From: Candidatus Pelagibacter sp.
GTDB lineage: Bacteria; Pseudomonadota; Alphaproteobacteria; Pelagibacterales; Pelagibacteraceae
Assembly (NCBI GenBank): GCA_028103285.1
Contig: JAOHNF010000026.1
Coordinates: 1-5,004, forward strand
Reading direction: 5' to 3'
Length of the DNA stretch: 5,004 nucleotides
Position numbers and translations under genes: made by a program. How positions within the stretch are numbered: the stretch's first letter is position 1; each line of letters begins with the position of its first letter. Shown piece after piece: positions 1-4,397 of the stretch. A model generated the notes under the pieces. That model was not told the origin of the DNA and did no database searches. It saw only the letters and a list, made by a program, of their open reading frames with translations.

Positions 1-1
1 T

Positions 2-781
2 GGCAAAACATTTTCAAATTTTATAAACTTTTTTTTAAAATCTAAATACAAGTTTGGAATTTCATACAAATTTTATCTATTTAAATCGTTGAATATATAC
101 TGGTCAAAACCAAATTTGTTTTACAACTTTTTAGTTTTTGATAAATTTTTATTTTTTACAAGTAAAAAATTTTTAAAAAAAATCGAACATCTTCCAACAA
201 TTCTTTATCGGATAGTAAAAGATTTAAAACTTAATATAAAAGTAAGTGACCCATACCATTATGAAGTCAATAAAAAACAAAATTTAAAATTTACTAAACT
301 ATTCAAAAATAAGATTAAAAATAAATACATTTTAATACATCTTGATGAAAAATGGTCAGATATCATAGATATTAACGAAAATTTTTATTATAATTTAACA
401 TTATTTCAAAAAAGAATAAAAAAACAAATAGTAATAACAAGCTTTAAAAATAATTTACAATATTACAAAAATGTAAGAAATAAAATTATCAAAAATAAAC
501 ATTTTCTACTTTTTGAAAATTTATCTCTCGGCATGTTTGAGAGGTTTATATCAAAATCTTTAATATCAATTAGTTGTCATTCTGGTTTTTTAGTCCAAGT
601 ATCTGGGACTAATAGATCAAATATCATAGATGTGATTAACAAAATTGATTATAACTGGTATAGTAGTTGGAAACCTTACAATACACAGCATAAATTTGTT
701 TTTAAGTCTAACTTATATAAAAAATTTAAAACTAGGGATATTTTGGATAATATAATTACAGTTTCTAAAAAATTTAAATGA
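2..781 (+). CDS. Glycosyltransferase, GT-B fold, family 9 (heptosyltransferase)-like, 5'-truncated
   Basis: The reading frame is open from base 2, so this is the C-terminal 259 residues of a gene that starts left of the window. The TTG at base 89 is an internal leucine codon and not a credible start, because there is no ribosome site and coding continues upstream. Around visible residues 105-118 a hydrophobic strand with KYILIHLDEKW opens what looks like the C-terminal Rossmann domain. Around residues 187-212 the stretch SISCHSGFLVQVSG followed by IIDV resembles the family 9 nucleotide-sugar site, where a small residue, H/D-x-G and a hydrophobic helix are followed by a strand. A strand ending in ITSF (about 143-148) fits the same fold. 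The likely role is sugar transfer to a surface glycan. It overlaps the next methyltransferase gene by 4 bases (ATGA), so the two are probably translationally coupled. The family call is from motif shape only; other GT-B families remain possible. Confidence 0.6.
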   Translation, partial: GKTFSNFINFFLKSKYKFGISYKFYLFKSLNIYWSKPNLFYNFLVFDKFLFFTSKKFLKKIEHLPTILYRIVKDLKLNIKVSDPYHYEVNKKQNLKFTKLFKNKIKNKYILIHLDEKWSDIIDINENFYYNLTLFQKRIKKQIVITSFKNNLQYYKNVRNKIIKNKHFLLFENLSLGMFERFISKSLISISCHSGFLVQVSGTNRSNIIDVINKIDYNWYSSWKPYNTQHKFVFKSNLYKKFKTRDILDNIITVSKKFK

Positions 782-1476
782 TTAATTATATAAAAGAATT
801 TCCCAGTTATTTTAATCGAAAAATTAAATCAAAAAAAATATCTTATTCATTAACTGGTATAGATTTAATTGTTGACTATATGTTTAAAAATAAAACTGGT
901 TTTTTTATTGATATAGGATGCAACCATCCAGTTTACAATAACAATACTTACAAATTATATAAAAGGGGGTGGAATGGAATTAATATAGATATAGATAAAA
1001 AATCTATTGATTTGTTTAATATTTTTAGAAAAAAAGATCTGAATCTAAATATAGCTATATCATCCTCTGAAAATACAAAGGAATTTATAAATTTTCACGA
1101 AAAATCACCTATTAATAGATTAAAAAATAAGGATGATGATTTAAACAGTTTCAAATTTGAATCAGTTAAAAAAATTAAATCTAGTACATTAAACTCTGTA
1201 ATTGACAATTCTATTTACAAGAAGAAAAAAATTGATTTTGTTTCTATTGATGTTGAAGGACACGAATTAGAAGTAATAAAGGGTTTTGATTTAGAAAAAT
1301 ATAAGCCTAGCGTTATAATAATTGAATATCTTGATTTGAAAATAGAAAAGTTAGAAATAAACTACTTCGATCTAGAGAATGTTTTAAATTCTGAAATTTA
1401 TAAATTAATGATTTCAAATGGTTATAAATTTGTTAATTGGCTTCACTCAGATCTTATTTTTGTACGCAATTCTTAA
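778..1476 (+). CDS. FkbM-family SAM-dependent methyltransferase
   Basis: This 232-residue protein is about the usual FkbM-domain length. SAM-binding motif I is FIDIGCNHP at residues 43-51, followed by NNTYKLYKRGWNGINIDID (55-73), whose Asp71/Asp73 would lie at the end of strand 2 and contact the SAM ribose. The FkbM signature IDFVSIDVEGHE (152-163), then EVIKGFDLEKYKPSVIIIEY (165-184), is well preserved. The family performs O-methylation; members near glycosyltransferases usually methylate sugars of surface polysaccharides, so a sugar hydroxyl is the likely target here (inference). The ATG at 778 overlaps the TGA of the upstream glycosyltransferase, indicating one operon with coupled translation. 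No signal peptide or membrane span is seen, so it should be cytoplasmic. The gene ends 40 bases before the convergent recombinase gene. Confidence 0.9.
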   Translation: MINYIKEFPSYFNRKIKSKKISYSLTGIDLIVDYMFKNKTGFFIDIGCNHPVYNNNTYKLYKRGWNGINIDIDKKSIDLFNIFRKKDLNLNIAISSSENTKEFINFHEKSPINRLKNKDDDLNSFKFESVKKIKSSTLNSVIDNSIYKKKKIDFVSIDVEGHELEVIKGFDLEKYKPSVIIIEYLDLKIEKLEINYFDLENVLNSEIYKLMISNGYKFVNWLHSDLIFVRNS

Positions 1477-1498
1477 AATAATTATTTTCTATTTTGAT

Positions 1499-1517
1499 AA
1501 AATCTTATTTTGATTTT
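1499..1517. terminator. Weak AT-rich hairpin between convergent genes
   Basis: AAAATC (1499-1504) pairs with GATTTT (1512-1517) around a 7-base loop, with one further T on the plus-strand 3' side. It lies between the FkbM stop and the recombinase stop, where a bidirectional terminator would be expected, and it touches the recombinase stop codon. The stem has only one G-C pair, so it would be weak, and AT-rich DNA produces such repeats by chance. Confidence 0.22.
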
Positions 1518-2473
1518 TAAAATTTAATTTTATTTAACGCATTATTTTTAAATAAATTTGCTTCTTTGATATACCTTCTTACCATTTCTGAAGATTTATG
1601 TCCTGTCATTGCCATTATGCTTCTTTCTTCTGCTCCTGCTGAAGCAGCTGAAGTTGCAAATCCTGATCTCAAACTATGCCCAGAGTAATTTTTATTATCA
1701 ATTCCTGCTTTTAAAAGATAATCTTTAATAATTAATGCTACTGATTGATCTGTTAATCTCTTATCAGATAATTTAGAACCTTTTGAAAATTTTAAAAAAA
1801 TAGGGCCTTTTTTTAATTTAGCTGTCAGTATCCATCTTTTCAAACTTGTTACTGGACAGTATAATGAGTTTTCAAAGTGGGGGATACCTTTAACCATTCC
1901 TTCGCCAAACTGATCAGTTTTTGACTTATTGAGCGTTATTTTTACTCCTTCAAATACAAATTCTATGTCACCTATATCAAGAGAAACTATTTCATTTCTT
2001 CTGAATCCTCCTGAAAAACCTATAAGTAATAAAGTCTTATTTCTTAACTTTTTAATATCAGGTGCATTTTCTTTATTTATAACATCAATAATTTGCTTCA
2101 AATCATTGATTAATAACGGTTTTTTACCTTTTTGAATTGTTCCTTTTCTTCTTTTGATCCCCATCAAATTTTCGATTATTATTGGATGTTTTGTATCTAA
2201 ATAATGACCTTTAATTTTGTGTATTACACCAATAGATACTAATCTTCTTTTTATTGTGCTAATTTTTGCATCTTTACTTGACAAATAAGTTAGATATAAA
2301 GACACTATTTTTGGGTCGGATGGTAAATTTTTAAATCCGTTTTTTGCGCAAAATAATCCAAAATCTTGAAAATCCGATTTATAAGCACGAACTGTGTTTA
2401 TTGCTTTAGAATTCTTCAAATTTTTAAGCGTTTCTTCTTTTAAAACTTTTATGTCAGTTACTAGATCGTTCAT
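1517..2473 (-). CDS. Tyrosine recombinase / site-specific integrase
   Basis: This 318-residue protein is complete and near the Xer/simple-integrase length. Residues about 10-100 form the N-terminal SAM-like, core-DNA-binding domain (NTVRAYKSDFQDFGLFC, then STIKRRLVSIGVIHK). The catalytic domain follows from about 120. All expected active-site residues are visible: Arg158 in GGFRRNEI, Lys185 in the beta hairpin (KSKTDQ), His266 and Arg269 in GHSLRSGF, His292 in MTGHKS, and the nucleophile Tyr301 in RRYI. It should therefore be able to cut and rejoin DNA. The ATG at 2473 is the only start in the frame before an upstream stop, and it has no clear ribosome site. There is no tRNA, excisionase or phage gene nearby, so it is not an obvious prophage integrase. 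It faces the upstream GNAT gene across 83 bases containing a 14-7-14 inverted repeat that may be its own binding site. Whether it integrates an element, inverts DNA or resolves dimers cannot be told from sequence alone. Confidence 0.93.
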   Translation of the reverse strand: MNDLVTDIKVLKEETLKNLKNSKAINTVRAYKSDFQDFGLFCAKNGFKNLPSDPKIVSLYLTYLSSKDAKISTIKRRLVSIGVIHKIKGHYLDTKHPIIIENLMGIKRRKGTIQKGKKPLLINDLKQIIDVINKENAPDIKKLRNKTLLLIGFSGGFRRNEIVSLDIGDIEFVFEGVKITLNKSKTDQFGEGMVKGIPHFENSLYCPVTSLKRWILTAKLKKGPIFLKFSKGSKLSDKRLTDQSVALIIKDYLLKAGIDNKNYSGHSLRSGFATSAASAGAEERSIMAMTGHKSSEMVRRYIKEANLFKNNALNKIKF

Positions 2474-2556
2474 AATTTTAATTACTATTGATAACCATTA
2501 ATTATCGTTAGTAATATATCAGGTGATTTTATTAGTCAATAGTTATATTTTAAAAA
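2474..2556. promoter_or_regulatory. Divergent promoter region, recombinase / GNAT
   Basis: These 83 bases separate two gene starts that point away from each other, so both promoters should lie here or overlap the coding ends. A TATATT at 2545-2550 is a possible -10 box for the GNAT gene; at 6 bases from the ATG it would give a leaderless or nearly leaderless mRNA, which agrees with the missing Shine-Dalgarno sequence before 2557. I found no convincing -35 box. The inverted repeat at 2481-2515 fills the part nearest the recombinase. Confidence 0.45.
2481..2515. repeat. Imperfect 14-7-14 inverted repeat beside the recombinase start
   Basis: The left arm ATTACTATTGATAA (2481-2494) and right arm TTATCGTTAGTAAT (2502-2515) are reverse complements at 12 of 14 positions, around the 7-base spacer CCATTAA (2495-2501). 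Two recombinase-binding arms around a 6-8 base crossover region is the known geometry of core sites such as loxP, FRT and dif. A repressor operator would look similar, and the position, 8 bases before the recombinase ATG in a divergent promoter region, fits either reading. A related half-site (TAGTCAATAGTTAT, 2533-2546) matches the reverse complement of the left arm at 11 of 14 positions and starts 31 bases, about three helical turns, after the right arm. Confidence 0.6.
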
Positions 2557-2994
2557 ATGATAAGAAATTTGAGTCATGCTGACTTCGAAGTTTGGAGTAA
2601 TCTTTATAGAGATTATGCAAAATTCTATAAAGTTCCAATGAACAAAGAAATTTTAAATAAACTATGGAGTTGGATCCAAGATGAAGGTCATGTTGTTAAT
2701 GGAATATGTTTTAAATTTGAGGAAAAGATTGTAGGAATTGCTCATTATAGAACAATGCCAAGACCAATTAAGAGCCAATATATTGGTTTTTTAGACGATT
2801 TGTTTGTAGATTCAGGCTTTAGAGGTCAAAAAATAGCTCAAAAACTAATTAGTCATCTAAAATCTATATCTAAAGCTAATAATTGGGATGGAATTCGTTG
2901 GATTACCCACTCATCTAATGGTAATGCCAAAAAATTATACGATAAAATAGGCAATAATACAGGATTTGAACTCTATGAACTTAAAGGGGACTAA
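2557..2994 (+). CDS. GNAT-family N-acetyltransferase
   Basis: This complete 145-residue protein has a typical single GNAT domain length. The central strand GICFKFEEKIVGIAHYRTM (49-67) leads into the acetyl-CoA region YIGFLDDLFVDSGFRGQKIAQKLISHL (75-101). The pyrophosphate loop reads R89-G-Q-K-I-A94, where the consensus R/Q-x-x-G-x-G/A has Lys92 in place of the middle glycine, a common enough but notable variant. Motif B follows as NAKKLYDKIG (123-132), with GFELYEL closing the fold (136-142). It should transfer an acetyl group from acetyl-CoA to a small amine or a protein; the substrate cannot be predicted. The ATG at 2557 lies close behind a possible -10 box and has no Shine-Dalgarno. Its last 20 bases overlap the MGMT gene, so the two are probably co-transcribed and coupled. 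Confidence 0.9.
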   Translation: MIRNLSHADFEVWSNLYRDYAKFYKVPMNKEILNKLWSWIQDEGHVVNGICFKFEEKIVGIAHYRTMPRPIKSQYIGFLDDLFVDSGFRGQKIAQKLISHLKSISKANNWDGIRWITHSSNGNAKKLYDKIGNNTGFELYELKGD

Positions 2995-3250
2995 ATTTCA
3001 GGTCAAAGTATGGGCTTTTTTAAAGAAAATACCCCGTGGAAGTGTTAAAACCTATTCTCAGGTGGCTAAAGGCATAGGTAAACCGCTTGCTGTCCGTGCT
3101 GTGGCCAATGCTATAGGCAAAAACCCCTTTGCACCGAAAATACCATGCCATAGAGTGATTAGATCGGATGGATCTCTTGGTGGATATTCAGGTAAAGGAG
3201 GCATCAAAACTAAGAAATTACTACTAAAAAGAGAAGGTATAACGTTCTAG
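2975..3250 (+). CDS. One-domain O6-alkylguanine-DNA alkyltransferase (MGMT family)
   Basis: This 91-residue protein consists only of the C-terminal DNA-binding/active-site domain; Ogt and Ada-type MGMTs are usually about 160-190 residues with an extra N-terminal domain. Visible in order are FQVKVWAFLKKIPRG (8-22), TYSQVA (26-31), the helix-turn-helix with the presumed arginine finger Arg41 in AVRAVANAIGKNP (39-51), the active site IPCHRVI (56-62) with acceptor Cys58 and His59, then GSLGGYSG (66-73) and LLLKREG (82-88) with the expected Glu87. Because Cys58 is present, it should accept alkyl groups itself, unlike ATL proteins, which lack the cysteine. I chose the ATG at 2975, with AGGA at 2961-2964 ten bases upstream; the in-frame TTG at 2966 is too close to that site. 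It overlaps GNAT by 20 bases. Bases 3001-3180 contain 81 G/C (45%), much above the surrounding genes. Confidence 0.9.
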   Translation: MNLKGTKFQVKVWAFLKKIPRGSVKTYSQVAKGIGKPLAVRAVANAIGKNPFAPKIPCHRVIRSDGSLGGYSGKGGIKTKKLLLKREGITF

Positions 3251-3260
3251 AATTGTTATT
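3246..3260 (+). repeat. Near-repeat A, copy 1 (15 bases)
   Basis: TCTAGAATTGTTATT at 3246-3260 matches TCTAGAAATGTTATT at 3400-3414 in 14 of 15 positions, in direct orientation. It starts inside the MGMT stop region and directly abuts copy 1 of the TCTATGGGCGTTT repeat, whose second copy lies between the two A copies. The order is thus A-B...B-A. Confidence 0.5.
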
Positions 3261-3290
3261 CTATGGGCGTTTTAGTCTATTAGCCCCTAT
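3248..3290 (+). terminator. Possible plus-strand terminator after MGMT
   Basis: Two alternative weak hairpins share this stretch. TAGAAT (3248-3253, starting at the stop codon) pairs perfectly with ATTCTA (3258-3263) over a TGTT loop. Alternatively GGGC (3265-3268) pairs with GCCC (3283-3286), with A-T and T-A pairs beyond one mismatch, and a T-rich run follows at 3298-3306. Neither is a textbook terminator, but one is expected at the end of the GNAT-MGMT operon. Confidence 0.3.
3260..3272 (+). repeat. Direct repeat B, copy 1 (13 bases)
   Basis: TCTATGGGCGTTT is identical to 3360-3372, and the two copies start exactly 100 bases apart. In the second copy these bases are the loop and one arm of a good terminator hairpin. 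Here the matching other arm (a CCC-containing stretch directly upstream) is missing and replaced by MGMT-proximal sequence, so this copy looks like half of a terminator. Confidence 0.7.
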
Positions 3291-3346
3291 TCACTTATCT
3301 TTTTTTAACACACACTGGTAAGTTGTACTATAAAACAACTAATAAC

Positions 3347-3372
3347 AAAAAAAACACCCTCTATGGGCGTTT
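3347..3372 (-). terminator. Rho-independent terminator, minus strand
   Basis: Read on the minus strand, AAACGCCC (3372-3365), loop ATAGA (3364-3360) and GGGTGTTT (3359-3352) form an 8-pair stem with a single G-U wobble in RNA. The U run spans 3354-3347, eight in a row including three in the stem. This is the best terminator in the window. It would end transcripts of the methyltransferase at 3664-4275 about 290 bases after its stop codon. On the plus strand the same stem has an A-C mismatch and no following T run, so it should be less effective for transcripts from MGMT. Confidence 0.72.
3360..3372 (+). repeat. Direct repeat B, copy 2 (13 bases)
   Basis: This is the second exact copy of TCTATGGGCGTTT, here forming the loop and one arm of the minus-strand terminator at 3347-3372. 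Identity to copy 1 ends at 3359 on the left and 3373 on the right. Confidence 0.7.
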
Positions 3373-3539
3373 AAATGCTATATTCCTATATTGCAGGGCT
3401 CTAGAAATGTTATTATTTGCGAGTTTTAGAGAAGTCTAAATAAGGCTATTTTGATAGGTTTTAAGACACTTAGATCTGTTAAATTACTTAAATTAAAATA
3501 ATTTTTTTTATTATTGTACATTTTACTTACTTATTCGAG
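3373..3539. other. Noncoding stretch, no gene recognised
   Basis: This is part of a 413-base convergent gap (3251-3663). It contains copy 2 of near-repeat A (3400-3414) and a short hairpin, TTTAGA (3425-3430) with TCTAAA (3435-3440) over a GAAG loop. It also holds a 31-codon minus-strand ORF from ATG 3521 to stop 3428-3426 (MYNNKKNYFNLS...), in the same frame as the ORF at 3540-3677 but separated from it by two stops. None of these has a ribosome site or recognisable family, and no tRNA or known RNA was seen. Confidence 0.4.
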
Positions 3540-3677
3540 TTAGAATGGATCATTAGACAATTTATTTTCCCAATATACTACAATTAATTTATTAATAGGT
3601 AAGTTATATTTACTTATATAATAATCGAAAATATTAACAATATCATATAAACAACTGTATTCATTAGTTATTTTCAT
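3540..3677 (-). CDS. Doubtful small ORF, 45 codons, overlapping methyltransferase end
   Basis: The ORF begins at ATG 3677, overlaps the last 14 bases of the methyltransferase gene in another frame, and ends at TAA 3542-3540. Its product begins MKITNEYSCLYDIVNIFDYY and ends with VVYWENKLSNDPF; I recognise no family. The length is moderately unlikely by chance in such AT-rich DNA, and the same frame continues past two clustered stops to 3426. It may therefore be a decayed gene end, a real small coupled gene read before the terminator at 3347-3372, or chance. No Shine-Dalgarno sequence is visible. Confidence 0.22.
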   Translation of the reverse strand: MKITNEYSCLYDIVNIFDYYISKYNLPINKLIVVYWENKLSNDPF

Positions 3678-4275
3678 ATTTATATATTTTTATAAATCGA
3701 GAATTAACATGGTAATTATAAATTAATTTCAAAGGTTTGAATATTTTAGTTTTTTTAAGATCTAAATTTACTAATATAAACAGAGCTGGAGATCGAGACA
3801 ATTTATGAGCTGAAAGTATAGATTGTATTAGTTTGTTATGATCAGATAGGGCTTTTAGTGGATCATTAAGAAAGTAGCAATCAAATCTTTTTTCATTAAA
3901 ATCCATATCAAAGAAATTTACATTAATTACCTTAACATTTGGAATTCCCTTAAGTGTTTTTAGCGAAGATTGGTACGAATTTTCAAATAGTTCAACACCT
4001 AAATAATTAGAGTATATTTTTTTGCTAAAAAAAAATAATACCCTGCCATGTCCGCATCCCAAATCAACAAAAGATTTAAAGTCGATGTCTTTAATTTGTT
4101 TATAAATTTTGGACAGAAAATAATATGAACATGGTATATTATCACTAGATTTTCTGTCCCCTCTTATATTGAAGTTGTTTCCTTTAAAACCAGAAATAAT
4201 ATAAAATAATTCGTAAAATAAGATTTTAACTAAAGATAACCTAAAAGATATGATGAGATCAAATATTTTTTTCAT
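3664..4275 (-). CDS. Class I SAM-dependent methyltransferase, unknown substrate
   Basis: This 203-residue protein has a clear Rossmann methyltransferase core in its middle. Motif I is FVDLGCGHGRVLFFFSKK (69-86), the strand-2 acidic residue is Glu95 in YLGVEL (91-96), NVNFFDMDF (118-126) probably supplies the adenine-contacting Asp123, and FDCYFLNDP (131-139) is the motif IV-like strand with N-D-P. ALFILVN (164-170) fits strand 5. The N-terminal 30 residues are hydrophobic with scattered charges (FDLIISFRLSLVKILFYELF) and could be an amphipathic helix lying on the membrane. The NDP motif resembles N-methyltransferase types more than the FkbM gene earlier in the window, but the substrate cannot be assigned. 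It is transcribed divergently from the GT-C gene, and its ATG has no ribosome site. Its position among glycan genes suggests a role in modifying a surface molecule (inference). Confidence 0.85.
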   Translation of the reverse strand: MKKIFDLIISFRLSLVKILFYELFYIISGFKGNNFNIRGDRKSSDNIPCSYYFLSKIYKQIKDIDFKSFVDLGCGHGRVLFFFSKKIYSNYLGVELFENSYQSSLKTLKGIPNVKVINVNFFDMDFNEKRFDCYFLNDPLKALSDHNKLIQSILSAHKLSRSPALFILVNLDLKKTKIFKPLKLIYNYHVNSRFIKIYKYENN

Positions 4276-4397
4276 GATATATAATAGATAATTAACATTT
4301 AAAATAATATAAAAAAATGCATTTTGTATTTAACTACGTGGATTTCTTTTTTGCTCAAAAACAGTGAGGAAATAATTTATAAAACAAAGGTAGTAAC
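4276..4397. promoter_or_regulatory. Divergent promoter region with 12-base palindrome
   Basis: These 122 very AT-rich bases lie between two divergent gene starts and must serve promoters in both directions. AAAATGCATTTT (4314-4325) is a perfect palindrome roughly 40 bases upstream of the methyltransferase start and could be an operator. AAAGG (4386-4390), seven bases before GTG 4398, is the ribosome site that fixes the start of the rightward gene. No convincing -35/-10 pair could be singled out. Confidence 0.4.

Noticed and set aside
89..91. TTG as start of the first gene
   Set aside because: The frame is open to base 2 with compatible residues and there is no ribosome site, so the gene begins outside the window.
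1475..1488. Perfect palindrome AAAATAATTATTTT after the FkbM gene
   Set aside because: It is made only of A/T with no loop, so it would form no stable RNA hairpin. Such palindromes are expected by chance at this composition.
1929..2135. 68-codon plus-strand ORF
   Set aside because: It lies wholly antisense to the recombinase gene, whose catalytic motifs are intact. The product is a mirror of the coding strand with no recognisable features.
2966..2968. TTG as start of the MGMT gene
   Set aside because: It is one base after AGGA, too close to serve as a start. The ATG at 2975 has workable spacing and gives the usual domain boundary.
2960..2975. tRNA T-arm-like string on the minus strand (GAGTTCAAATCC)
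   Set aside because: It lies inside the conserved GFELYEL coding end of the GNAT gene and no acceptor, anticodon or D arm can be built around it, so it is not a tRNA integration site.
3423..3450. Resemblance to a Cas9 guide scaffold (GTTTTAGAG ... TAAGGCTA)
   Set aside because: There is only a short 6-pair hairpin and a few shared words. The window has no cas gene, repeat array or conserved downstream scaffold hairpins, so this is a chance likeness in AT-rich DNA.
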